A stretch of DNA of 64,000 nt, taken from NCBI GenBank assembly GCA_039720395.1, contig CM077832.1, positions 24,143,607 to 24,207,606 on the forward strand. Direction: 5' to 3'. The notes beneath the pieces are model-generated. The model searched no databases. It was not told the origin of the DNA and was given only the letters and a program-made list of their open reading frames with translations. The stretch comes from Liquidambar formosana (taxonomy: Eukaryota > Streptophyta > Magnoliopsida > Saxifragales > Altingiaceae). Made by a program: the position numbers and the translations under genes. Positions 52,139-63,290 of this stretch are shown here, one piece after another (positions within the stretch are counted from its first letter, which is position 1; every line of letters starts with the position of its first letter).

Positions 52139-53200
52139 TTTCCCTCAAATTTTACCAGTATAATAGGGCCTCAAATGCTTCACATTAAACACATTGCGGA
52201 TATTAGTATGAGGTGAAAACTCCACTTGGTAGGCATTGTCATTAATCTGGCACAAAACCTTCCAAGGAACTGCTTTATGATCATTTAACTGCATATATGA
52301 CCCATGTGGTTGTTTTTTCTTGCTTAGAACCACCCATACTAAATGCCTATATCTCCTTCCTGAAAAAGAAGTTTATGCACATGAGCAGCTGATTTATAAT
52401 TGGCATTAGACTCCTCAATTCTAGCTTGAATTTGAGCATGAAGCACCTTCATATAAGCTGCCATGTCTTCAACTTTTGCATTGGTCTTCTTGGAAAGTAG
52501 TAGAGGAACCAAACGAAGAACACTAGAGGGTTTGGAACCATAAACCACTTCAAAAGGAGAACTATTAATAGTCCAATTTAGTGAAGAATTTTGCTCACAT
52601 CCTTTAAGATTTTCACCAATCAAACACCTCAAAAAATCCCCAAGGCTTCTATTAAGCATTTTGGTTTTCCCCTTGGTTTGAAGATGGAATGAAGTGCCAA
52701 AGTGCAACTCGGTTCCCAAAAGTCTACATAAAGTTCTCCAAAAGTGAGCAAAACACTTGCCACGTTTATCAGAAACATTGGAAGAAAGCACTCCATGCAA
52801 CTTGTAGACATCTCTCCAAAGAAAAATACTGGCCACATTAGAAGCATCCATAATATTTCGACATGGAATAAAGTGAGCCATCTTTGAAAAACAATCAACC
52901 ACCATAATTGAATCATTCTTCCTTTGGGTAGGCGGACAACCAAGCACAAAGTTCATACTAATGCATTTCCAAAGGCTGGTTGGGACAGAATCACAGAAGT
53001 GGCAAATACAGCCCCGCATTAATGGTTGTTCCCTTGCTCTTTTGGCATGCATGACACCTTTGAACATGTCTTACAACATCATTAATCATTCCCGGCCAAA
53101 AGTAGTCATGTTGGATCAATTAGGCTCTTCTCACCAAAATGACCCAAATAATGTTGTTCAACAAGAAACTTCTCTCTAAGAGAACATTGAGGCGCACACA
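52139..53200 (-). pseudogene. gypsy integrase and C-terminal tail
   Basis: Frame 53067-52339 has FVLGCPPTQRKNDSIMVVDC and FSKMAHFIPC (core start with the first acidic residue). It continues through LHGVLSSNVSDKRGKCFAHF, where the second D block is altered, and ends near NANYKSAAHVHKLLFQEGD. The tail frame 52333-52145 ends NVKHLRPYY, the usual post-integrase motif. Frameshifts separate the two. Confidence 0.88.
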
Positions 53201-53459
53201 CACCAATCCTTTGAAGAGAAAGCATCTTCTAACAAAAATTCAGATTTAGCAGCAGGCTTTCCACTTTGTAGAGCGTGTAAAATCTTCCCAAACTAAGGAT
53301 CCTCACAGTAATGCTCCTTAAATTCATCAAAACCAGCCACCATAACTCGTATCTCTAACAAGAGATTAGCTCTTCTACTCAAACCATCGGCTACTTTATC
53401 AAGAACACCAGACTTGTGTCTCAAAGCTGTTGGAGATAACTCATCCATTTGGCATGCCT

Positions 53460-54338
53460 CATGTTAAGATAATGTTGAGAATAAATATGCTTGAGAGCTT
53501 CATGGTCGGTGTGGAGAATGAATTCCTTGTAGGACAAATAATAACCTCAATGCTTAATAGCTTGTACAGTGGCATAGAACTCCAAATCATAAGTAGAATA
53601 CTTTAGCTTGGCACCATTCAACTTTTCTCTAAAAAAGCAATAGGTCATCCTTGACTAAAGAGTCTTCCAATTCTCACATCTGATGCATCACAATCAAGCT
53701 TAAACACCTTATCAAATTAAGCAATGCTAGAATAGGAGCTTCCATTAACTTCTTCAAGAGTTGGAAACTCTCTTGGGCTTCTAAAGTCCACTCAAAGACT
53801 TTCTTCTTGAGACAATCAATAACAGGAGCGGCTACGATGCTGAAAATTTTGATAAACCTCCCATAAAAAGTAGCAAAACCATGGAAACTCCTCACTTCTT
53901 GCATACTAGAAGGTATAGGCCAATCCACAATTGCATGGACCTTACTTTCATCCATTAGCACTCCAATTGAGGATACAACATACCCCGAAAACACCACTTT
54001 GTCAATTGCAAAAATACACTTCTTCTAGTTGCCATAGAACTTCTCTTCATAGGATATCAAACACTTCTTGAAAATGGTTTAAATAGTCTTCAAAATAGTA
54101 GTTATAAACTATAATATCATCAAAATAAACCACTACACACTCCCAAAAGTGGTTGTAACATTTGAGTCATAACCCACATAAAGGTACCAAAAGCATTAGT
54201 TAGCCCAAATGGCATAACAAGCCATTCATAGAGTCCATTGTGTGTTTTGAAACTGGTTTTCCAGTCATCTAGTTATCTCCTAGACGAATACAAAATTGGT
54301 GATAGCTACTTCAAAGATCAATCTTCGAAAACACCTTT
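53460..54338 (-). pseudogene. gypsy reverse transcriptase C-half and RNase H
   Basis: Minus reading begins VFSKIDLRSSYHQFCIRLGD (54338), passes the catalytic YFDD (about 54112), then GYVVSSIGVLMDESKVHAIV and WPIPSSMQEVRSFHGF, and reaches the RNase H word HTDHEALKHIYSQ (about 53500). It has several stops. Confidence 0.88.
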
Positions 54339-54343
54339 GCACC

Positions 54344-55712
54344 TGTGAGCGCACTGATTTTCACCACGCGCTCACTTTTACCTGTGTTTTACCTGCTTTT
54401 GCTTCTGATAGTACTAACCCTAGAGGATTAGCATATGAATAAGAATCGCCACCTAAAAGGGCCTAGGAACTATTTTTATTTACCAGAGAAGGTTCGGAGC
54501 TAGGGTACATGCTGAGAAGGTGTTAGGCACCCAACAATGCCCAATTATAAACCAGCCCTCATTTTGTATTCATTGACCATGTTTAGTATTTTAATTTAAA
54601 CTAGATCACCCATATATCATGCAATAATTAAAACACACACAAATGTCATATTAATCAAATAAACAATAAATATAATTTATACAATTCGACTATCAAATAT
54701 AAATTCATACCTCTTGCAAATGAAATTGGTCGGTGCTTAAACTGTCCCTCAGGTTCACTGTCAATTTGGCAATGTCCCATTGAGCCAAGCAAGCTATTTT
54801 CCTTCCTCACAAGTCATCTCTCTTTTATTTTCTCTCAATGTCACTTCTCTCTTTTTTAGTATTTTCCCTACAAGAACTCTCCACCCCAAGTCTCTCTTTC
54901 TCTCTATTTTCTCTCAGAGTTTCAGCATTCCCTCCTAACCTTCTAATTTTTTTGGTCCTCTTGAACTCTCCTAAGCTCTTGCTATTTATAGGGAAGAATC
55001 AAAGAGTAAGTTTATTCACTTACCTAATTTCCCCCATCATTCCCCACTTCTTTTATTTTTGCCATCCTACACATCTCCCATTTACCTAATTTCCCCACCA
55101 TTCCTCACTTCTATCCTTTCTTGGAATGGGTTTCTCACTATATATAAAATAAATAAATAAATAAATAAAAGAAGAAGAAGAAGAAGAAGAAGATGAAACG
55201 GTGAACTAACCAGTCAATCTGCCATAAGTTGACAGTCAGAAGAAGTAAAGTTGACAGTCATTTTGAAGCAAAACAGCAGCAGATTTTTATCACTAAAGAT
55301 AAATGGTGGATGGATCACCTGTGATAAATGGTGGATACACCACTTGGTAATGATGGATGAATCACTTGAGATAAATGGTGGATTCACCACTTGGTAAATG
55401 GGAGATTAATCATCACCACTTCAAATATTAGGTAAATGTGAGCCTATATAAAGAAGGCTTTGGTTAGAAACAATGAACACAATAGAGAAGGAATGAGTTG
55501 AAATGAATGCAAGATAAATGAGAATGGTGAGAAGGGTGTGTAGGGAGGACTCTACCCAATTGGTCTTATATACATATACACACACATATATATGCACCTA
55601 ACCCAATTGCTTGCTTTACTCGCAGAAAAGAGACCCAAATTGACAATAAATATCAGGGACCTCATCATCGGGAACTCACCATCAAATATAAGGACAAAAT
55701 GGGGTGTCTACA
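54344..55712 (-). mobile_element. Solo LTR (1369 bp) inside the gypsy reverse transcriptase
   Basis: The minus reading starts TGTAGACACCCCATTTTGTC and ends GCGCTCACA. A perfect 5-bp target duplication GCACC flanks it (54339-54343 and 55713-55717). A minus TATA box CTTTATATAGGC lies near 55453. It has no coding capacity. Simple repeats AAAT (55146-55168) and GAA (55170-55192) lie inside. It interrupts the reverse transcriptase just before the FSKIDLRSSYHQ motif. Confidence 0.9.
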
Positions 55713-55717
55713 GCACC

Positions 55718-56134
55718 CACGAAACAATCCAACATATTATCCAATCTTGGAATCGAAAAGCGATACTTGATGGTAACCTTGTTAATTGCTCTACTATCCA
55801 TACACATCCTCCAATAACAATCCTTCTTTTGAGTTATAGAAGTGGAAACAGCACACGGACTTATACTAAACCAGATATAGGCTCAATCAAGAAGATTCTC
55901 AACCTATTTTTGCAATTCTTTCTTCTCTTTTGGCAAAATTCAATAAGCTGCCTTATTCGAAACTGCTGAAAAGGGTATCAAATAAATATAATGTTGAATA
56001 TCCCGCACTGAAGGCAACTCGAGAAGCAATTCTTGAGGAAACACATCAGAATATTGCTCCATTAACTCTCCAACAACACTAGAATCAACATCTTCAGTAA
56101 TTTTTTCTTGTGGAATCAAGGCAAACACAAACAC
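55718..56134 (-). pseudogene. gypsy reverse transcriptase N-terminal half
   Basis: It reads VVGELMEQYSDVFPQELL (56085), the usual start of the region before reverse transcriptase. It continues through a shifted frame with [20 protein letters not shown] (near 55790) and ends at the solo LTR. Confidence 0.85.
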
Positions 56135-56209
56135 TTTCCTGGCTTTCTTTAATAAAACTCTTAGAAGTAAGCAAAAAGGTTATTTGGGGCTTGGAACTCA
56201 CATTCTCCT

Positions 56210-56689
56210 TCATAGGCAGCAGTGTATATTTTGGTTTCTGTTGCATAAAGTGAATGTATTCCTCTTTCCATCATGGATAGTTTGCCTATCATATCTCCAA
56301 GGTCTTCCAAGAAGAATATAGCAGGCATTCATAGGCACCATGTCACACCACACTTTATCCAAGTACTTCCAAATGGAAAAGGAAACTAAACACTTCTTTG
56401 TCACCCTTACTTCATTCGCGTTTTTAAACCAAGAGAGCTTGCAAGGATTAGCATGCTCATGGGTTTGGAGCTTCAATTTTTGCACCATCTCTTGTGAAAC
56501 AACATTCTCACAACTTCCTCCATCAATCATCATGTTGAATACCCTTCCTTCAATGCTACAAGTGGATTAGAAAATGGTGGTTATCAACCAATCTTCCTCA
56601 AATTCTTGCTTTAGCACTAGAAAAGCCTTCTTCAACACGAGTGCCATGCCTTCTTCACAATCTCCACCAATCTCCTCATTCAATAGCTG
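56210..56689 (-). pseudogene. gypsy gag-pro junction and aspartic protease
   Basis: Frame 56533-56210 begins MMIDGGSCENVVSQEMVQKL, a retroviral-type protease with the active site as D-G-G, then PCKLSWFKNANEVRVTKKCL and LLGRPWRYDRQTIHDGKRNT. This is the conserved pattern of plant gypsy elements. Upstream, EEGMALVLKKAFLV (about 56650-56609) is gag-end sequence. It stops at the target duplication of the Mutator-like insert. Confidence 0.9.
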
Positions 56690-56775
56690 GGTTATAAGCA
56701 AGGACTTAAATATCCATATCGACGGATATATCGAGCGTCTAAAAACACAAATATATCGGATATATCGATGGATAT

Positions 56776-56902
56776 AGAAAGTTTGCAATTTCTTATTAAC
56801 TTGATTAGAGTATTACAAGGTATATATACATAGGAAACCCTATACAAGGCAAATATCTAAAATACCCCTAATATACAACATATTTACAAGAGTCTCCTAA
56901 CA
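56776..56902 (-). repeat. 3' LTR of the short-LTR copia element
   Basis: Minus reading TGTTAGGAGACTCTTG ... GCAAACTTTCT. The final A of the LTR appears mutated compared with the 5' copy. The adjacent purine tract is TTTGAGGGAGGG. Confidence 0.9.
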
Positions 56903-58260
56903 CCCTCCCTCAAACTCACAATATGACCGTAGAAAGCATCGAGAGTTTGCCAAATAGAAAACGAAAGCATGAGACGGTGTGTGACTTGGTAAAGAACTCC
57001 GCCAATTGCAATGTGGAAGGAACAAATGGCAAGGATAGAGTGCCCAGCTGAAGATGATGACGCACAAAATGACAATCAATCTCAATATGTTTAGTGTGTT
57101 CATGAAAAACAGAATTATGTGCAATTTGAATAGCACTCTTGTTATCATAATACGTTGGAGTAGAAGACAAAGGAGTAACACCCAAATCAGCAAGCAACCA
57201 ACGCAACCAAACAATTTCAACAGTACTAGTGGCCATAGCCCAATACTCAACCTCAGCAGAAGAACGGGCAACAACTATCTATTTCTACTCGCCAAGAAAT
57301 GAGCAAATCACCCAGAAAAACACAATAACCAATAGTAGATCGGTGATCCACAATATCACCAACCCAATCAGCATCAAAAAAAGCTCGAAGCTCTAAAAAG
57401 GAAGTAGATGAAAGGAGCAAAATCTGATAGAGAGAACCACGAAGACAACATAAAATATGAAGAAGGGCAGTCCAATGAACTGAAGTTGGAGCAAAAACAA
57501 ACCGACTAACAACATGCACTACATAGGCAATATCAGGACGAGTCACAGTAAGATAGACCAGGTTACCAACAAGCACACGATACAAAGCAGGATCGACCAG
57601 TGCAACACCATCAGAAGATGTATAACGAACATTAAGCTCAATAAGGGTATCAATAGTCCTGGAATTAGAAAGTTGGGCCCGCTGGATAACATCAAGCAGC
57701 ATATTTAGACTGAAAGAAAAGATACCCTTGAGGAGACGAGGCAACCTCAATGCCAAGAAAATAGCGAAGGAAGCCAAGATCCTTCATCTCAAAGTGATGC
57801 TACAACTGTGTTTTAAGAAGAGAAATCCCAGCTGTATCATCACCAGAAATAATCATATTATCAACATACAATAAGAAAACAATTTGTCCCATAGAAGTAG
57901 AGCGAAAAAACATAGCAGAATCATAAGCACTGGAGGTAAAACCTAAGCCACAAATCACAGCAGAGAACTTAGCAAACCAAGTGCAAGGAGCTTGCTTTAA
58001 ACCATACAGTGCTTTGCAAAGTTTGCAAACGTGACCTGGAGAATGTGCAAGACCAGGAGGGGAACCATATAGACTTCTTCAAACAAGTCTCCATTCAGAA
58101 AAGCATTTTTGACATCTAGCTGAGAGAGAGACCACTTACAAACAGCAGCCACAGCAACTAAAGTGCGAACTGTGGTCATTTTAGCAATTGGAGCAAATGT
58201 TTCTTCATAGTCAATGCCATATTCCTATGCATAGCCCTTAGCAACTAAACGAGCTTTGTA
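56903..58260 (-). pseudogene. copia reverse transcriptase and RNase H, decayed
   Basis: [19 protein letters not shown] is near 58125-58070. The catalytic motif reads YVDNMIISGDD near 57870-57840, so one of the paired aspartates is asparagine. Then VYLTVTRPDIAYVVHVVSRF, the RNase H word DADWVGDIVDHRSTIGY (57385-57335), and in another frame TKHIEIDCHFVRHHL near the end. The catalytic change and frameshifts mean no activity. Confidence 0.9.
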
Positions 58261-58499
58261 GTGCTCAACAGAACCATCCGCCTTGGTTTTGATTTTATAA
58301 AACCAGTAACAACCAATAGCACGTTTACCAGAAGGCAACTCAACAAGATCCGATGTGTTAGTCTTATGCAGAGTACAAAGTTCGTCATTCATAGCCTAGT
58401 GCCAAAGAGGATCAAGAACAACCTCCTTGTAAGAGGTCGGCTCAAAAAAAGAATGAATGGAAGATAAGAAAGAATAGAAATCAAAAGAATAACAGGAAT

Positions 58500-60075
58500 G
58501 GGAGAAACCAAAACGAGTAGGACACTTACGAGTGCGCTAAGGATAGCGAGGAGGAAGATCCACAGTACCAGAAGTTGAAGAATGGGAAGGAGCTTGGATT
58601 TGCATGGGAAGTACCTTTATTCCGCGAGAATACGTATGAATAATAGGAGGAAGAGAACCAAATAAAGAAGATGAAGATCAGAGATCAGAGGAAACTAATT
58701 CACCAATATAGGAATCAGAGGGAACATCAGCAGAGAAAGGATCAAGGTAAACAAGATCATTTTTAGAGACAACATAAGTAGTAGAAGGAATAGAAAAGAA
58801 AGGAATATGCTCAGTAAAGACTACATGACGAGAAACATACAATTTCCTAGTAAGAGGATCACAACAACGATAATCCTTTTGCCCATCACCATAACCAAGA
58901 AACATACACAGAGCTGATCGTGCAAATAATTTCGTGCGTGCAATTTTGGGTAAAAGGACAAAACAAGTGCATCAAAAAACACGTAATGTGTTATAATTAG
59001 GTGACTGACCATACAATCTTTCAAATGGTGAGATACTAGATGTGATAACAGAAGGAATGCGATTGATAAGATAAATAGCAGTAAGAAGTGCCTCCCCCAA
59101 AAAGGAGCTAGGCACAGATGCAAAGAGTAATAAAGAACGTACAGTTTCCATGATGTACCTATGCTTACACTCCGCCACACCATTTTATTCAGGAGTATCA
59201 GTGCATGAAGACTGCTGAATAGTACCATAAGAGGTCAACATATTAAGAAAATCAATGTCTCTATATTCCCCACCCAAATCACATCGAAAACATTTGATAA
59301 TAGCAGCGTATTTGAGTGTGAATCATAGCATGAGATGCAGCAAAAATAGATAGAAAATCAGATCAATGCTTCATCAGATAAATCCAACAATACCTACTCT
59401 AATCATCAATAAAAGAGACATAATAGCGAGAACCACCTTTAGTGGTCACAGGTGCAGGACCCCATACATCAGAGTGAACAAGATCAAATAGTGCAGAAGA
59501 AATAATGGCACTTTTATTAAAAGGCAGTGTAGTAAATTTTGCAAGTTTACAACCACTGCAATCAAAGATATCGTGACTATGCAAATTGCCTAAAATTCCA
59601 GTAGAAATTAAATACTTTAAACGAGAACTAGAAACATGTCCAAGTCGAAAATGCCACAAATAAAAACTAGATGACTTAGGACTCAAACAAAAAAAACACA
59701 AATCAATTGTAGAAGCAGACAAAACAGGAACATGCAACTCCCCCAGCACATACAGCTCTCCCATCTAACGGCCTGTCCCAATCAACTGTCTAGAATGGGA
59801 ATCCTGCATAGTGCAATCCATAGAAGAAAAATGAACAAATTATCCAGCATCCAAAAGTTGACTAACAGAGATCAAATTCAAGGACAATTGAGGAATGCAA
59901 TAAACATCAGTGAGAGAAAGATAAGAAGTGCAAATAGAACTAACACCTGCCAAAGGCATGGAAGTACCATTGGCAGTCATGACATTAATCGAAGAGGGTG
60001 GAGAGAGAATAGAAATAAACAAGGAGAAATCATGAATCATATGATGAGTGGCACCTGAATCAAATACCTAAGTGG
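58500..60075 (-). pseudogene. copia protease and integrase, decayed
   Basis: The protease site VFDSGATHHMIHDF is near 60065-60025. The integrase zinc-binding region is WHFRLGHVSSSRLKYL ... CSGCKLAKF (59665-59540), followed by LVHSDVWGPAPVTTKGGSRY. Later integrase words HRYIMETVRSLLLFASVP and INRIPSVI are at 59165-59055. It is broken by frameshifts and stops. Confidence 0.9.
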
Positions 60076-61046
60076 ATCGAGATATACCTGGAAGAAGAGA
60101 AGAGGACAAACCTATAGAAGAGCTGGCAGACAATGCATTAGACTAAGAGGAACTAAGGTACTTCTGCAATTGTTCGGCTAATGCAACCAAAGAGGGATTA
60201 AACGGTGCATCAAGAGACTAAGCAACTGCAGCAGTCTGCTGAGGACCACCACTCTTTTTCCAAGGCTGGTGTGAACTAGAAGCCAGCTTATTTAATAGCT
60301 TAGGACACTAAACCTTCCAATGACCCTTCTAATGACAGAAACTACATTCATCCATCGCCAACTTTAGGTCTTTGAGTGTTTTGAGTGCTAAGCTAAGTGT
60401 TATGAGGTTTGGAGGTAGCTGCAAATATTGATGGGGTGGGCAAAGGAAGCAGGCCCTTTTTGGATTTAAAACGAGTTTCTTCTGCCAACAATTCATTAAC
60501 CACTAAATCAACTGAAGGAAGACGATTACGGTGAAGGATAGTACCATTAAGACCCTCAAACTCATCCCGAAGAGCCATAAGAAATTGGACAAGTCATTGC
60601 TCTTCTCTGTAATTACAATAAACAATGTTTACACTCAGTTCCTTGGGTTCAATAAGGGCTAATTGATTCCAAAAACCAATCATAACGGCATAAAATTCCT
60701 GAATGCTGCAGTCACCTTGAGGAGTTTCCCTGATGTCATGTTCCAATTGATACCTTTTTGCAAAGTTAGATTGGACATACACTTTAGACAAATAGTTCCA
60801 AATCTCTTGTGCAGCAGAGGACTTAGCAAGCTTAATCCCAATGGATTGTTCAACCGAATTGTTTATCCAAGTGATAATTTTAGCATTATTCATTTCCCAT
60901 ATTGAAACCAATTCTTTAAATTTTTCAACTATGGCATCAGTGGGTTTCTTAAGAGTTCCTGTGACATAACTCCACATATTCTTCCCAACCAGAAAATTTT
61001 TCATAACATAGGCCCAATAGGTGTAGTTATTATCTGTCAATTTCAC
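60076..61046 (-). pseudogene. copia gag (UBN2), decayed
   Basis: Frame 61046-60594 begins MKLTDNNYTYWAYVMKNFLV, then SSAAQEIWNYLSKVYVQSNF, the normal UBN2 pattern. Frame 60578-60393 follows after a frameshift (MALRDEFEGLNGTILHRNRL). A zinc knuckle DECSFCH-KGHWKV near 60355 contains a stop in place of one residue. Confidence 0.88.
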
Positions 61047-61667
61047 ACTGATGGCCTAAAAAGAATCTGAATTTCCGTTTTCCATGGACAGCCTTAGTAA
61101 AGCAACCAAACAGTGCTTCACCAATCAAACATGAGTAGACAACTAGAAGAGAAGATGCTACAGGCTCACAACCAGCAAGAAAGAGAAGAAGAAGGTGTGC
61201 TAGTTCAAAGATGATACAAATGCGAAGACGAGATGGACAGTGAGTGCTTGTCAGCAAAAGAAGACCCTTCAGTGCATGTCGACAAAGGAGATCGATTGTT
61301 GTAGATGCGTGAATGCTTGTCAACAAAGGAGATCAACTATCAGTGCTTGTCAGAAAAGAATCGTAGGCAATCGACAACAAAGAAGATGGTAGACGAAGCT
61401 TCGAGAGAGAGAAGGTTGCAATAGGGCTTCATGAGGTTGCAAGAGACTGCGATGAAGCTTTGAACCTTGGAGACAAGTGTGATGAGGCTTCAAAGCTTAG
61501 AGAAGAGTGCGACGAGGGTTCGTGAGGCTGCGACAAGGCTTCAAAGCTTGGGACGATGCTTCGTAAGGCTATAGAGGGCTACGATTCTGATTCATAAAGA
61601 GGAAGAGAAGAAGTGGGACCTACTGCAAAGGAGAGAGGCTAGGTTTGATAGTATTCTAACCCTTAGT
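61047..61667 (-). other. Leader of the short-LTR copia element
   Basis: About 620 bp between primer-binding site and gag. It is GAAG/CTTC-rich and has several related copies of a TTCG.GAGGCT / GCTTCA-type word (61430-61560). No separate gene. Confidence 0.55.
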
Positions 61668-61679
61668 GCTCTGATACCA

Positions 61680-61805
61680 TGAAAGTTTGCAATTTCTTAT
61701 TAACTTGATCAGAGTATTACAAGGTATATATACATAGGAAACCTATAGAAGACAAATATCTAAAATACCCCTAATATACAACATATTTACAAGAGTCTCC
61801 TAACA
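61680..61805 (-). repeat. 5' LTR of the short-LTR copia element
   Basis: Minus reading TGTTAGGAGACTCTTG ... GCAAACTTTCA, directly followed by the primer site TGGTATCAGAGC (61679-61668). Confidence 0.92.
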
Positions 61806-62114
61806 GATATATCAAAAACATCGATATCGATTTACAGACATGACGGATATTATTAGTTAAACTTGGAAATTTTCATTGAAACCCTGAAAAATTATGTTTT
61901 AGATGCTAATACATAATTTATAATCAAAGGATTGCAAATTAAATCCCTATATGACAAGTAAGTGTGTGTGTAGGGGGCAAAACATGCGTGGAGCTGAGCA
62001 AATAAATATTGCAAATTTATGCAAATTTCACATTTAAATGTTACACAACATTTAAAATGCATATTTGCCACATTTAAATATAAAGTGCCACTAGATTAAA
62101 GGCCATTGGGTTGA

Positions 62115-62940
62115 AATTATATACTTTTTTTTAAATAATACTATACATAGTAAAAAAAAAAAAAAATTATATCTATATAAAAATAAACATAAAAAATGAG
62201 TAGTGTAATTTTAAAAATGTTACACAGTTAAAGATAAGAATATAAAGTTGAATGTCAACTTGCCACAAAATAGTTAGTAATTTTCTAGAAATTAACTGTC
62301 AACTTACTGTTTTGAATATTAATTTGGAAAGTCTTCACCAAAATTTTTTTTTTTTTTTTTTTTTTTTAATAAGTTACCAAACTATAATTTTCCCAGTGAT
62401 AAGTCATGAGGACTCGACACTTATCACTTTGTCAGTCACAACTCACAAGGGCTTGACAAACAAAATAATAATAAAAGAAGAAAAAAGTTCCAATGATAAG
62501 AACAAAAAACCAGAAGCAAATGGCACGAGGCGCTCTATTGGAGGTTTACCGGTGACACTATAGGCTAGATGATGGCAATTGCAGCAGCGACGACAGCAAG
62601 GATGACGGCAAAGATGTCTAAGTATGTAAGATTTCATCGTCGTCGTCTTCTTTTTCAACGGTGGCAAAGATGATGGTGATAGTGACAGTCGTCGTCTTCT
62701 TCTTCTCTTTCAACAGCGGCAAAGACGATGGTGACGATGACGACAAAGGTTTGCATCAACAAGATGACATATTGCCTGGCATATTGCCATATATTTACAA
62801 TATATAGTCGATAAATCGATGAAATTTGAAAGAAAATGGTTAAAAATAATTGACATCCTCGATAAAAACGATAAACCTGATAACCTCAATATATCAGTCG
62901 AAATATCATCGATAAGATGTGCAAACAATCTGGCAGCTGA
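62115..62940. other. Interior of Mutator-like copy 5 not shared with the short copies
   Basis: A T run is at 62343-62367. From 62560 to 62750 lies a GC-richer, GACGAC/GATGACGGC-rich stretch with a tandem duplication (TCGTCGTCTTCTTTTTCAAC, GGCAAAGATGATGGTGA, repeated with changes from about 62690). An open minus frame of 74 codons (62667-62443) has no recognised match. This may be captured DNA or an original interior lost from the short copies. Confidence 0.45.
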
Positions 62941-63012
62941 TTTTCGTATCAGTTACCATCAATATGAGGATATATCGGCAATATCCTCAATTTTTCAAAC
63001 CATGGTTATAAG

Positions 63013-63290
63013 TTGGGAGCTCATCAAAGTGCACACCTTCATCTATTTCTTCCATCAAAGGTGTTCTATTACGATCCCCCATGGCCTTTCTACTATCTAA
63101 ATACTTGTAGTGGGGTTCCCCACACTTAAAGCACTTAAAATTCCCACCTTGAAACTGATTTCTAACTCCAATACGATTCGTACTAAGATGATTTTGAGTA
63201 GGAATAGTAGATTTAGCAACTTTTTCTTGTTGTTCTTCACCATCATGACTTCCCTTTCTAACTTGAGATGCATGGTTCAAAGTCTCGGTC
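63013..63290 (-). pseudogene. gypsy gag C-terminal part with zinc knuckle
   Basis: The minus frame contains NQFQGGNFKCFKCGEPHYKY, a CCHC knuckle whose last cysteine is lost (LDSR follows), then the acidic stretch MEEIDEGVHFDELPTYN. It meets the Mutator-like insert at 63012 and is resumed at 56689. Confidence 0.82.

Larger units (their letters stand above)
56776..61805 (-). mobile_element. Ty1/copia retrotransposon with very short LTRs
   Basis: A 5030-bp element with target duplication GATAT (56771-56775 and 61806-61810). LTRs are 126-127 bp and differ at about five positions by eye. The primer-binding site is 61679-61668 and the purine tract 56914-56903. Gene order gag, protease, integrase, reverse transcriptase, RNase H marks it as copia. 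Stops and frameshifts occur throughout. It is the youngest layer of the nest, since it splits the Mutator-like element. Confidence 0.93.
56699..63003. mobile_element. Large ATATCG-array Mutator-like element, copy 5, split by a copia element
   Basis: The left end CAAGGACTTAAATATCC with CGATATATCG-type words is at 56699-56775. After the nested copia element, the sequence resumes at 61806 and follows copy 1 through AAAGGCCATTGGGTTG (62099). It then adds about 650 bp not in copy 1 and ends in further ATATCG words and ATTTTTCAAACCAT (63003). A perfect 9-bp target duplication GGTTATAAG flanks it (56690-56698 and 63004-63012). Without the insert, gypsy gag-pro reading continues. About 1.27 kb once the copia element is removed. 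Confidence 0.85.
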
